Source: Russula earlei (Eukaryota; Basidiomycota; Agaricomycetes; Russulales; Russulaceae). Taken from it: 64,000 bases of DNA. The DNA is taken from the NCBI GenBank assembly GCA_025769875.1, contig JAGFNK010000074.1, positions 1 to 64,000 of the forward strand, in the 5' to 3' direction. A model generated the notes under the pieces. It did no database searches and was not told the origin of the DNA. It saw nothing but the letters and a program-made list of their open reading frames with translations. Below are positions 53,714 to 64,000 of this stretch, one piece after another. Every line of letters begins with the position of its first letter. Position 1 is the stretch's first letter. The translations under genes and the position numbers were made by a program.

Positions 53714-54935
53714 TAGGGATGTGCCCGGCCTGGCCTCAGGCCGTGAGCCGGGCCAAGCCTGGCCGAAATAGGCCGGGCCAAGCTAGGCCAAAGTGACGGC
53801 TTTGTGACGGCTTTGGCCCGGCCTGTGAATTGAAAAGCCAAAGCCGGGCCGTCAAGCCCCAGCTTTGATCATTTGGGTAATCATCAAACTTTAATTTATC
53901 AACTTGACACACCATTGTTCCCTGTCGTTTTTCATCGTCGTATCTGTGCTTCCCTCTCAACCTTCCTTTTTGCTTGAGTCAAGTACATGTACAATGTAAG
54001 CCTTGGTGGCCTATATGTCAATGTGCAATGCTCAGTCACGTTGGTTGCTTGTAATCCCTTTCCTCAGTCTTAGATCGCTTCGTCCCGCAGCGTACCATGT
54101 CATACACTGGACTTCACTCATTCCAAATGTATAATCTATGCTCTTACTATGCCTCATCATGCTCTCCAGAACATAACGACATTTGATATTTAAATACAAA
54201 AGTGCTATTCTAAAGTCCTCCTACTGCGAATCCGTGAGCGCGAGGCGATGCGGCGATGATGTCGGGGGCGAGACGCTATGGGCAGCGAGCCCTCGAATAG
54301 GGCGGCAATGACAATGGGCGAGGCGCTGTGGGCAGCGAGCCCTTGGGTAAGGCGATGGTGACAATGTTGAACACGTGATACGGGTCCATGTGTAGACGTG
54401 TGGCGGATGCGAGGATGATGCTTGAGGGACAGTCTTGGGAGGGCGCGAGGCGCAGCCGGACGGCGATGGCATCGTGCCGTAGGTCGAAGTGTGGGGAGGA
54501 GCCGTGCTCCGACTTGAAGACTGAAGGGATGAAGGCGTTGAGCGGCAAGGCAAGTGACGTCGACGGCGATCGAATTGAGCCGTTGTCGTAGTCTGCTAAC
54601 ATGGAGTGGGCAACGCGGTGGGAATGACGTCGAGAGTGGGAACGCAAGGAAAGGAGAGTGAGGTGAAAGGAATGACAATAGTTGGAAGGAGGGATGTGAG
54701 TGGGATGAAAGACGAAGGGAAAGCGTTCGTGTGAACGCATGGCGCGCAAGGGGCCTGGTAGAAGTCATGTGGCCAGCAGGCTCACATACAGAACTTACGT
54801 ACAAAAGCCGTGGCCTAGGCCAGGCCAAGCCGGGGTTGATGGCTTTGGCCCGGCCTGGGGTTTTAGAAAGCCAAAGCTGCCTCGGGCCGAGCCAAAGCCG
54901 GGGCTTTCAGGCCAAGCCGGGCTGGAAAAACCCTA
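53714..54935. mobile_element. hAT-like MITE
   Basis: 1222 bp with imperfect, GGCCCGGCCTGGC-rich inverted ends (TAGGGATGTGCCC ... GGAAAAACCCTA) and target duplication TCATTGG (53707-53713, 54936-54942; 7 of 8 if the usual 8-bp hAT duplication is assumed). It cuts the copia2 codons for CIFIG-Y. The interior 54190-54780 is related, in reverse, to 30740-31290. No transposase. Confidence 0.8.
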
Positions 54936-55193
54936 TCATTGGATACCCTCAGGGGTACAAGGCATGGAAATTCTACAACTCTGTCACCAAGAAGGTGATC
55001 ATTTTAGAAAGAGCTGACTTTGATGAGTGCTTCTTCATGAACAAAAACAATCAGCACCCCAATTACCCCCCCCTTGTCTCAATTCATTATTGGACCTCCC
55101 CCCTCCCTTCACATGTCTCCTAAAGACCCCAGATGACTCTCCAGAGGCCTTTATCACTCACAGCAGCCAATCCATGGGGGAGATCAGCCTATC

Positions 55194-55579
55194 TGTTGCA
55201 CAGCATAGAGCAGAGCTAACAGGCTAAGCAACCCACCTTAGAGGTTGTGCTAAGTGCTCAGGTGATATTGGGGTGTAGAGCAATGTGTATACTCATCTAC
55301 AAATATGGAATTTATACCTTTATGACCCAGGGCTGTTCCTAAGTCCAAAAGAGGTGACTACAGGTGTCCACTATATCGCACACTCAGTGACACATGATAT
55401 GGAGATGTTCTAGATACAACATAAGGCTGCATCTTGTGATAGATAGCATAGTATGCATAACCCTTGTCCCATATGCATATATACTAAAGTTCTATCTAAC
55501 ACATAATATATATGAGTGGATCTAGAACCTTGTATGAAGGTCTTTGCCTTCTTTGATCTGTTTGCATTCTGGTTCAACA
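55194..55579 (-). mobile_element. 3' LTR of copia3, family E
   Basis: 386 bp (+ strand TGTTGCACAGC...GGTTCAACA). On the minus strand it is preceded by GCAAGGGGGAG (55580-55590), the classical copia polypurine tract, which fixes orientation and identity of family E. Confidence 0.88.
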
Positions 55580-55874
55580 CTCCCCCTTGCTAAGTGCATC
55601 AGTAGATGCAATGAGCATTTTCCCACATTCAGGGGTAGAACATTACTCCTAATTGCTCCCTAAATTTGAGGAACTCAACACAAACAAGGTTCTTGGTGAA
55701 CATGTTGGCAGGGTTGTTAGCCCCTTCAATAAAGAATAGCTCCACCTTTTTTTTTTGTATAATTTCATGAATGAAGTGAAAATGCAAATCAATGTGTTTG
55801 ATGCACTTTTCTTGTATAGGGTTGGAGGCTAAGAATATTGAGCCTTGGTTATCACAGAACAGTGGGATGGGAGC

Positions 55875-56711
55875 TGTCAAGACATGTACTACTGATCACT
55901 AAGGACTCAGGAGCAGGTGGGCAAGGGTTGGAACAGACAGTACGTGGCGTAAACAGCATTGAATAGGAGGACAAGCCAAACAACGAGGAGGTACCAAATG
56001 GTACTGGCAGATGTTGCTGGAGACAGAGGCAAAGGTTAGAGGCCAGTGTAGTGAGGGGCTTTAGACAAGGCAGTTGTTGAAGAGTACCTTGAAGACAAGG
56101 GAAGACTTTAAACTGAGCAGTCATGGGGGAGTACCCAGGAAGATGAGAGTATCACAAATGGACAGTCTGACAACTGCCATGCTACATTGGGTCTTATATA
56201 CTAGTTACAGGTCTGAGTATGAACTACAGAAAATAACTCAGACTCTATGGACCACTCCAATCAGATTCTATGGGCATAAACACGTTGTGTCAGACTGATG
56301 GATGATTCAGGATGATTAGGAAGACAGTGGAGCAATGATATCATAATGACATCATTTGTGGAGTGCTTGGTGCGCATATGATGTCATTGTGGAGTTGCTC
56401 AGTCAGTTGTGATGTCAGTGGCGCTCTATGACATCATTTAGATCATCCAAGAGGTCTAGGAGTCCTTCCAGTGTTTTGGTAGCAAGTGGATGAATGGTCA
56501 TGTGGCCTGCATGTGGTAAGTTGCCCCAATAGGAAGGAGGGTGCTTTAGTGAGTTCAGAGGGATTGGAAACCAAGGTTCTTTGCAATGTATGCCTGTTTA
56601 GAATGAGAAGTTTATTGGGAACAAAGGCAGGTAGAGGATACAAAAAGAAAAGGACTCTGTCAAGTTTCAACAAGACATTGTATGGTGAAGGCCTGGCCTT
56701 GATTCGCAACA
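55875..56711 (-). mobile_element. solo LTR, family B, diverged
   Basis: 837 bp, minus orientation, perfect target duplication GGAGC (55870-55874, 56712-56716). The most diverged B copy, probably the oldest; the CRE-like octamers are partly lost (TGATATCAT, TGACATCAT). Confidence 0.9.
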
Positions 56712-56784
56712 GGAGCCAGGTTGATGCCAAGTTCTGTTGGTAAGGATTTAATCCAAACTAACTGTCCACTCATGTCAGAGAGCA

Positions 56785-57646
56785 TGTCACAGTAATGAGC
56801 CATGTCAGTTCTCAAGCCTGAAGTTGAGTTGATAGTAAAGTGTGTTTGGAGGAACAGGCTGGTTCCCATTGTAAAGAGTAAAGATCCCTGCAGCAGTCAA
56901 AGTGTTTTATGCTAAACAGGTTATGGCCAATAGACCCTTCCAAGTACAACTTGGTCCGTTGAGAAGCTAGGGTAAGTTTGTAATGAGATAGACTAGGGCT
57001 GGTTCCACTAGCTATATGTGTTCAAGTCCATCATAGACCTTGAATGGGCAGAGAGAGGAAGGTATGTCTTGAAGGAGGAGAGCTCTTCTGAGTAGAGTGA
57101 AGAGAGACTCTTAGGGGAGGAAGGGAAAGGCAAAGAGTACATGGTAGATGGTGTGTGTGTGTGAAGAGTTGATGAAATGGAGAGGTGGATGTGGTTTGAG
57201 GATTAGGAGCAGAGTGGGTTGCAGGCAAATATGTTTGGACAAGAGTAGGTTGGATTCTACAAGAGACCAAGCTTAGGGTTTGGTCACAAAGTACTGAGCT
57301 TATATATACAGGAGAAGCACAGCAGTAGCTGTGCTTTGACTGTGCTACTAGTATAGTAGGAGTCATAGAAATGAGGCCACAAATGAGTCATAATCAAGTG
57401 ACTGTGCTGCACAGTAGGTGTGCAGCATTGCACAGTCAAAATTGAGAAGTAAGTATAAAAGGAAAGAGAACCAAACAAAGGGAAAGTAACAGCAATCCAG
57501 TGTTACCTGGATGTGTATGGATCACATGATAACAAGAAGAGATCACAAGACATAAGAGATCACAAGACCAGTAAGTAAAGGGATGTATGAAGGGAGCAGA
57601 CCATAGCAAAGGTGAGAAGTAAGCATAAAAGGAAAATGTTGTAACA
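56785..57646 (+). mobile_element. solo LTR, family F
   Basis: 862 bp, TGTCACAGTAATG...GTTGTAACA, perfect target duplication GAGCA (56780-56784, 57647-57651), inserted in copia3 RNase H. Closest to 52399-53265. Confidence 0.93.
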
Positions 57647-58110
57647 GAGCAACATGTACTCAGCTTCAGTGGAGGAGAGTGTGACTATTTTCTGCACTCA
57701 TGAGTTCCATGAAAATATTGCTACTGCCAGGTTCACCATATAGCCTGTTGTGGACATCTGATTAGTCAGATCAGAAGCCCAGTCAGCATCAGCATATGCC
57801 ATTAAGCCACCATTTAATGGTCCATCATAGACCAAAACATAATTGGCAGTTCCCAAGAGGTATCAGAAAATATAGAATGCACAATTTAAATGATCCTCTG
57901 AGGGATTGGCAGCATGTTGCAACAGCTTAATGACTGCAAAGGCTATGTCTGGATGCATTCCAAGCATTATGTATAGGGGGGATCCTATAACTTGCTGGAA
58001 TTTTGACTGCAAGGCTAGGTCAGCAGCAGAGTGTTGGGAGAGGGGTGATAGCCCTCTGGTAATGGAGTAGGAGCAGAGTTTGCATTATTGCTGTTTTCAG
58101 TGCACTTGGC

Positions 58111-59397
58111 GGAGCTTGAATTCCACCCAAATCAGCACAGAAAATGCCCTCAAATGTGTGGGATGAATATCTCCCTCAAAATACCTTCAATTCATATGAA
58201 ACATATTGTCCCTGAATCACCTGAATGAGGGCTAGGCAGCCCCATTGTTCTCATGAGATTTGAGTGAGAATTGGTGGAGCTGGACTCAAGCCACCTCCAC
58301 ATGTGTATTAGATAAATTACAACTCAAAATCATGGTCAATATCCATTATTTTGCCCTCATGTTGTACCCATGGGCTGTCTTGAGGTAGCCCCATAGTGTT
58401 TTTGACTGGGAGGAGCACCTAGCAGGAACATGAGAATGTGTTTGTTCATTCAACTGCACTCAGGTTCACACAGATGATAAGAGGACAACAGGGCAACTTT
58501 ATTCAAGATGGTAGCATATACAGGTGGGAACTAAGGCTAAGGGACAGGAAAAGCACAAAAGACAGGCATATGAAAGGAAATCTAGATGTAAGAAGGGGAC
58601 CGAAGCTGGACAACGCAAGGTATCGAGTCGTGGTCTCCAGCAGCTGTGGTAGTGGCATGGAGCAATTTGTGAAGGATGGCTGAGGCCAGGTGTGGTGACA
58701 AGGGGTGTGGTTGAGTTGCGACACAAGGGGGAGATGATGCAAAGGAGAGGCTGGAGGGGGGATAGGGAGAGTGCTGGTGGGTGGTCACTTGAGTGCTGAT
58801 GGTGCTGCTGAATGCGATTGCGGGTGGGATAATTGGAGAGATTGGATGGCAGATATGAGGTAGAGGAGCAAGGGGGTGTGGATGTAGAAAGGGAGAGGGA
58901 AGACAGCGGCAGGCTGGGAAATGGACGCATAGGCGGCATGCAGATCTCTGACTAACAAAATGAGAGACTAGTAAAAGGGGAGAAAAAGCATAGTGAAATG
59001 TACAGTAGCAACACCGTCCAATGGCAACGAAGATGGCAGCATGGTATGGGGCTCTTCAGCAGTGTGTTGGGACTCATTGGTGCATGGTGAAGGTGGGGGC
59101 ATTGAGGGCAAGGGCGTGCAGCGGTTGATGGGGGCGAGGTGGCATGCTGGCAGCAATGATGATGATGTGAGGACGAAGAGGAGATGGCACAAAAGGAATA
59201 CACACATATGTACTCTTGTAAGCAATTTGTGGCAAATAAATGCAAATGTGAACACTGAGTGAGTTGGTGGCACATACACATACGCTTGTTTTTTTTGAGT
59301 TGCTTCCTTGCTGCCACACATCACTTGGACACTGTATGTTGCTTCTCACACCCACCTCACCTTCACCTAGCCCATTCTCTTGCTCTTGAGGTTGAAC
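58111..59397. other. no gene recognised
   Basis: Open frames on both strands lack domains and look like chance frames in G-rich or C-rich sequence. A short palindromic-looking boundary near 58110 ends the copia3 homology. I see no LTR or TIR pair. Confidence 0.4.
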
Positions 59398-59689
59398 ATG
59401 CCATATAGGAACATTGTCAAGTCCATCGTTCAGCGCATTCCAATTGCGCTCACTTTATGGGTGAGTTTTCTGTCTTTCAGTCGCAATTCCAGACTGATTC
59501 ACTTACTAGTTGGTCTGTGGCATAATCTTGGTGCAGTATGAGCACCATGATGCCACAACCGGGCAAGCTCAATACCTCAAGTTTGAGCTTTCATTTGGGC
59601 AGCACACCAACCATTTGGGTGGGAAGGTGGATGAGGGTTGTCGACTGCAAGGCAGTCTTTCTGAGAAACCTGGGGAGAATGTGGACTGA
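59398..59689 (+). CDS. possible small two-exon gene, unknown
   Basis: Exon 1 59398-59460 starts with ATG (MPYRNIVKSIVQRIPIALT) and ends at GTGAGT; exon 2 59537-59689 starts after GTGCAG and gives a stop in frame (QAQYLKFELSFGQHTNHLGG). In total 71 residues, hydrophilic, no recognised domain. Splice signals keep the frame, which is the only support. It may be a remnant of a larger gene or transposon. Confidence 0.25.
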
Positions 59690-59831
59690 CACCATGCATA
59701 TAATATAACCAGTCAAATAAAAAAGAGTTAGGTCATTGCTAGAAAAATGCTTCCCTTGTGTGATATATCACCCTGTCAAAAGACTGCACCTCAGGCTCTC
59801 TGTTGGTCTGTTGGAGGGCACACAATGACTG
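59690..59831. other. short spacer
   Basis: A/T-rich, nothing recognised. Confidence 0.4.
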
Positions 59832-60080
59832 TCAAGACTCACTGTTGAACAATCCAGTTCAAGAGCAAGGGGTTAGTTCGAAGACAAGTTGATAGACATC
59901 CAAGAAGGTGTGGGCAAGAAGTAGAGTCCAGAGCAGTAACAGATACCAAAGAGGTATGGTTACTGGTAAGGTTGAGCAGGCGCACAGAGAAGAAGCCAGA
60001 ATAGTCACAAGGGGATGGTCCTTAAAGGAGTATCCTAGGGATGGAGAGTGCCGTAAACAAATGGACAGTCTGAGGACTGT
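59832..60080 (-). mobile_element. LTR D fragment
   Basis: 249 bp match the start of the minus-oriented LTR D at 40397. Homology stops exactly at the first base of LTR K, so gypsy4 inserted into it; the rest of the LTR should lie beyond the right edge of the window. Confidence 0.85.
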
Positions 60081-60702
60081 TGTTGAGGCTCCAAAGTGCC
60101 TTAAATAAGATCAATGGTTGCGTCTATGAATGCATCCTACCAATGCAGATATGCTTGAGTCAAGCAAGCAATACTCGTGGAGGGGAAGGAGTATTAGAAC
60201 CTTCTGGAGTATGGCAACAAGATGAGAGGGGCTCTGCAGACGGGGTAGGAGTCAACTGTTTGGGATTGGCAAACTAAGTTGAGCTTAGGGCTCAACTGCT
60301 ACAGACTGGGGGCTTTATATAGCCCTACAGGGATAAGGTTCATGCTACTGTAGTACTGGTTGTGGCTATAGAAGCAAAAGGCGGCTCATAGAAGCGAGGT
60401 TGCTTCTATGTAAAACGATCTCGGTACTGGAAGCATTAAGTTCTTCCATAGTAGCAATCTCAGTGTCATAAGTACTTTCCTAATCAAGGAAGCAACATAT
60501 GTGGCAGTACAGGAACATCTGGAACAGAAGCAATGCTACTCATTGCTTCTTCAATACACCTTCAGAAAGATACAATCAATGTGTTCCGAGTGTGATATCA
60601 ATGAACATAAATGATCACAATCTGATGCACACATGATGCAAACAATGCAGTCCATAGTTCAGGTGTTCTGGGATCTTCCGGACCCCAAACCACTTGGTAA
60701 CA
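60081..60702 (-). mobile_element. 3' LTR of gypsy4, family K
   Basis: 622 bp (+ strand TGTTGAGGCTCC...CTTGGTAACA), minus orientation. A polypurine tract (minus reading GAAGGAGGGGTGA, 60703-60715) abuts it, so it is a 3' LTR. Its partner is not in the window. Confidence 0.8.
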
Positions 60703-61499
60703 TCACCCCTCCTTCAGATTGGTGGTCCCATGCATCAACGATTCTAAAATCGAGTGGTGGGGTCAATGCCATCATCATCAAGGGGAGGAGGTGACACGGT
60801 GAAGGTGTATCAGCCTTCTTCTGCTGCCTCATAGGCAGCCAATGCTGAGGCCACTATCGCCTCTGACTCCTCAGCAATGGCTGAAGGAGACATGATCTGT
60901 GGGAGTCTGTCAGAGTCCCTGGGTAACCTCCTGACTGGGGGTGTGTCGGAGCAGAGAGGGGTCATAGTGAAAGGTTCTTGAAAGGTCCTGGATCCTTCTC
61001 CTTTTGCTACCTGCAGGATGTGTGGGTTAGCAATGTCCTCCCTCTCCTGGTCGGACTTCCTCTTCCTGCTTGGGTGTGCCAGTTCCCATCCTCGGTGGAA
61101 AGGGCACGATCTGACGGGTGTGTAGGAATGATGATAGGGAGGTACCAGGCAATGTGAGGCAGAGTCTGCTGCCAATTGGTCATGGCAATACTGGTGGGGC
61201 AGTGGACAGTACTTATTGAAGTGTCCTACCTGGCCACAATACTTGCATTGGTTCCTCTTCCTCCTCCCTTCTATCATGGTCAGTTGCTGAGGCTTGGGAA
61301 TGAACTCAGCTGTTGCAGTAGATGCTTCTCCACTGCTGCTATAGGAGTGGTAGTAGATGGAGCTCTGGGGGGAATGGTTTGGTGACGCTTCCGATCCTGC
61401 CCCTCCTCGAAGGCGCATACTGGACATGGTTTGGAGGATGTCAATCTCCTCCTCTGAATACCCTTGCACCATCGTAGGTGCAGGGCTGGCTGGTACTGG

Positions 61500-61980
61500 T
61501 GTTGAGATTATCATTGATTTGGTGTGTTACCACTACCCTGGGACGTTGTGATGTAATCACAGCTCAGACACATTGACGCGTTGGTTACACGGACCGGGCA
61601 TCACCGGCTCAGCTCATATGCTGAGATCTGCGTTACTTACAATGATAAGTTAATTGATGACAATCAGTAGCTACTAACGACTGATCCTTGTATGATCTTT
61701 GTTTCTTATTGATGGTAGCTACTTGCAGCGTACTTAGAGACGCTCTGGAGTACCTAAGAGCGTCGTATTTCAATAGATCACTTCAGTCTTGTCTTACACA
61801 ATACTGAAGTGAGTACTTACTGTTTCCTATCTTATCTCTCGCATCTAATCATGCATTGTAGATATCTTTTGATAGGTATTACTGAATTATAGTCTTGTCT
61901 TACACAATACTGAAATATCTTTTGATAGATCTTAAGGATCTTATCGCTCGTATCATAACCTGCGCCCATCTGCTTCAACA
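61500..61980 (-). mobile_element. solo LTR, family A
   Basis: 481 bp, minus orientation (+ strand TGTTGAGATTATC...TGCTTCAACA), perfect target duplication ACTGG (61495-61499, 61981-61985), inserted in gypsy4 ORF3 without disturbing the frame on either side. Confidence 0.94.
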
Positions 61981-62752
61981 ACTGGTTCTGGGGTAGAGGT
62001 ATCATACCCCTGAGCGATGTCTGCCAAAGGCAGCTGAGGGACAAAGACGGGTAAAGGGGGAATGGGCTGCCCAGCCTGGTAATTGGTGAGGAGTTCTTCA
62101 GCCCAGATACCTGGAGGGGTTTCTCCCTGGCTACAGCCTGCTTCAATGAACTCCCAGCAACATGAGCATACTTTGGCTGCTGCCATTCTCTCCTTGGCTT
62201 CAGCCTTGCCTCTCTCTACTGCTTGCTTCTTGGCTAGGTATTTGCTGAGCTTGTAGCACAGCTGCTTCTCCTCTTCTTCGAGCACCTGATAGTTAGCTTC
62301 CAACATTTCTTGTTGGGTGTAGAGGTGGTCTAGGCAGTAAAGCTCTGCCTGCAGCCCATAGTCGCCTAGGAGGGAGAGGGTCTGTCTCCAGTGCCCTTTG
62401 AACTGCCTCTCTGTGTCAAAGCAGTCTAAATTGTGTTCATCTTGGCCATAGTTATAGAGGTTGTTACAAGGGGTGGCCTGGAGGATCTTGCCATAGTCTG
62501 CGTGGCCTTCTCCGTTCTTCCCCCTCACTCTTGGCTCTCCCAAGGCAATGTCATAGGCCACATACCTGGCCAGTTTGTTACCCCAAGTCATACCATCAGG
62601 GATGTCAATCCCTGTGTGGTGTCTGTCAGCATCCCATCATACCCAAGGCTCTCCAGGGTGGGAAACCTGGTCAAGAGTGCTGGTAGGGGATGTCACATCC
62701 CAGTCCCCAGGCTGAGCGTCGACTTGGTCAGCAGGGGGTCCAAATTTGAGGG

Positions 62753-63137
62753 TGTTGCGCAGCATAGAGCGCAGCTAACAGGCCAAGCAACCCACCTTAG
62801 AGGTTGTGCTAATGCTCAAGTGATATTGGGGTGTAGAGCGATGTGTATACTCATCTACATGTATGGTATTTATACCTCTATGACCCAGGGCTGTTCCTAA
62901 GTCCAAAAGAGGTGACTACAGGTGTCCACTATATCGCGCATTCAGTGACGCGTGATGTGGAAACGTTCTAGACGCAGCATAAGGCTGCATCTTGTGATAG
63001 ATAGCATAGTATGCGTAACCCTATTGCCATAAGCACATATACTAAAGTTCTGTCTAACACGTAACATCTATGAACGGATCTTGAACCTTGTATGAAGGTC
63101 TTCGCCTTCTTTGATCCGTTCGGGTTCTGGTTCAACA
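62753..63137 (-). mobile_element. solo LTR, family E
   Basis: 385 bp, perfect target duplication GAGGG (62748-62752, 63138-63142), inserted in gypsy4 ORF3. Confidence 0.94.
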
Positions 63138-63450
63138 GAGGGGATGCATGTCCACTTCTCCTTCTCCAGTGCTATGTTCATCCATTCCTTGGAAGAAGGC
63201 GAGGAGGGAAGCATCAGGAGTGGTGATTTCAAGTGGCCCCTCTGCACCAGAGAGGTCGGATTGGGGAACAATTTCATTAGTGGGAGTTTGGGACATTTGT
63301 GAGTGATGATATGGGGATGAGGAAGTAGAGGGCATCTTTCGCTGGACTTTTATAACCCGTATGGCAGTGGGGCTCTTTCTGTGGTATTCCTCTATTAGTC
63401 TAGACGCTTTGATGTTCTCTACTGGCTCCCAAGAGTCATGGGCTTCAGAG

Positions 63451-64000
63451 TGTTACGAACCAAGGCCAGGTCCTGGCTGTAGATTGTCCTATTTCACTCA
63501 AGAGAGACCTCTCTCACTTTGCATTACCGACTCCCTTCCATTTACTGGGCTATCCCTCCTGCGGTACAAGATATCACTATTGCAAAGGCACTATAACACG
63601 ACCAGGCACCCATTTCCTAATCGGGTAATCATCACGTGGCAGCCACATGGCCACCCAGCCACCAAGGACCCAAAACAGCGGTACAAACTCTTAGAAGCTG
63701 TTGCATAAATCATCTGATGTCATCAAGGCTCCAATGACATCATGGCTGACTGAGCGACTCCACAGTGACCTCATAGGCTCACTAAGTGCTCCACAGTGAC
63801 ATCATAATGATGTCATCGCTCCACAATGATCAGTAATGCGCTCAGTAAGCCTAAAAACTTGACACAAGCAAGTTTATGCCTCTGTAGTCCTATTGGATGG
63901 TACCAAAGAGTCTAGAATAGTCTCAGTTCTTTGCAATCGACCCTGTACACTGTATATAAGCCCCAATGAAGCATGGCAGTCGTCAGACTGTCCATTTGTG
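63451..64000 (+). mobile_element. LTR B, cut by the window end
   Basis: First 550 bp of a family B LTR (TGTTACGAACC...), inserted in the gypsy4 chromodomain. The flank before it is CAGAG. Whether it is solo or belongs to a full element cannot be seen. Confidence 0.9.

Larger units (their letters stand above)
52244..55193 (+). pseudogene. copia2 pol fragment (integrase to RT region)
   Basis: Copia-type integrase blocks: VHGPTKVQTAQGYHYWV and FFDDFSCFKAVYLLKHKS (52270-52370), then after solo LTR F DDKGGEYMSREFDSFC (about 53310) and PRQNGVAERANRIMKEG (about 53410), where a TGA at 53406 replaces the usual Arg. The frame goes on as FWGETLAAFISVSNRITT, is cut by the hAT-like MITE inside KCIFIG-YPQGYKAWKFYN, and ends in ILERADFDECFF and a decayed linker. 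Protease lies upstream of gypsy3, if it exists; RT is cut off by copia3 at 55194. Confidence 0.9.
55580..58110 (-). pseudogene. copia3 RT end and RNase H, 5' truncated, split by two solo LTRs
   Basis: From high to low: LPEGYHPSPNT and GSPLYIMLGMHPDIAFAVIKL (about 57950-58060), NYVLVYDGPLNG, YADADWASDLTNQMSTTGY (about 57770), STEAEYM (57660), then after LTR F QLVWIKSLPTELGI (about 56740), and after LTR B PIPLFCDNQGSIFLASN with HIDLHFHFIHEII (55730-55870) and NPANMFTKNL. These are the conserved C-terminal blocks of copia pol. A TGA near 57867 and a shift near 58030 are visible. The rest of the element is missing. Confidence 0.88.
60810..63450 (-). pseudogene. gypsy4 chromodomain end fused to ORF3 with zinc knuckle
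   Basis: Begins inside a chromodomain (HDSWEPVENIKASRLIEEYH, about 63395-63440) and continues in the same frame into ORF3: Ser-rich start, TTPDASLLAFFQG, then past solo LTR E, a conserved-looking MTWGNKLARYVAYDIALGE (about 62570), a coiled coil (QEMLEANYQVLEEEEKQL; about 62290), CSCCWEFIEAGC (about 62160), past solo LTR A, EEEIDILQTMSSMRLRGG and the knuckle CKYCGQVGHFNKYC (61205-61246). Both LTR junctions keep frame. The only stop is TGA at 62637. Ends at 60810, near the polypurine tract. About 580 codons. Function unknown; compare gypsy2 and gypsy3 ORF3. Confidence 0.75.

Noticed and set aside
54205..54828. 207-residue minus-strand frame
   Set aside because: Lies in the interior of the hAT-like MITE; its relative at 30740-31290 does not keep one frame, so coding is not supported.
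55194..55579. Solo LTR E
   Set aside because: Flanks differ and a classical copia polypurine tract abuts it; it is the 3' LTR of copia3.
58438..59355. Overlapping Pro/Ser/His-rich frames on the minus strand
   Set aside because: No domain, several competing frames, composition typical of non-coding C-rich sequence.

Overview
This window looks like a repeat-dense accessory region of a basidiomycete (probably Agaricomycetes) nuclear genome. The evidence is short GT-AG introns (about 50-70 bp), Ty3/gypsy chromoviruses, a Plavaka-type CACTA transposase, a DUF6532-like gene of a mushroom-typical family, a PIF/Harbinger element and a Helitron. I see no ordinary housekeeping gene. Almost every base lies in, or is interrupted by, a mobile element. 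Family names A-K for LTRs and gypsy1-4/copia1-3 are mine and apply only to this window.

Layout. 1-2406 is the 3' end of a gypsy1-family element (+). 2407-4242 is an LTR-E remnant and a broken Plavaka transposase (-). 4243-20181 is a DUF6532-like gene (+) split by a 13.5 kb nest: solo LTR D contains solo LTR F and a complete gypsy1 (6200-17807, TSD GCAGA), which itself contains solo LTRs J, A and B. 21164-21236 is a tRNA-like sequence. 21601-24981 is a PIF/Harbinger transposon with TAA TSD and both of its genes. 25353-28917 is a truncated copia1 (-) with a solo LTR I. 28918-52243 is the 3' half of gypsy3 (+), carrying a 2.56 kb TIR element; its 3' LTR is split by a complete gypsy2 (33967-52196, TSD CCCAC). 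Gypsy2 is in turn split by a roughly 10.3 kb Helitron whose Rep/helicase gene holds two solo LTRs. 52244-58110 is two copia fragments facing each other, loaded with solo LTRs and a hAT-like MITE. 59832-64000 is an LTR D fragment, then the 3' end of gypsy4 (-) with two solo LTRs, cut at the right by LTR B.

Three themes stand out. First, three different gypsy lineages (2, 3, 4) carry an extra coding region between the pol chromodomain and the polypurine tract, each ending in CCHC zinc knuckles; this is the best candidate for something undescribed. Second, most in-frame stops in old genes of every class are TGA, many at positions where Arg is expected, and one sister copy in the window still has CGA: a CpG-deamination signature. 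Third, sixteen solo LTRs have perfect 5-bp target duplications, against two complete LTR elements, so LTR-LTR recombination is frequent. The Helitron frame is the only long frame that stays open once its nested LTRs are ignored.
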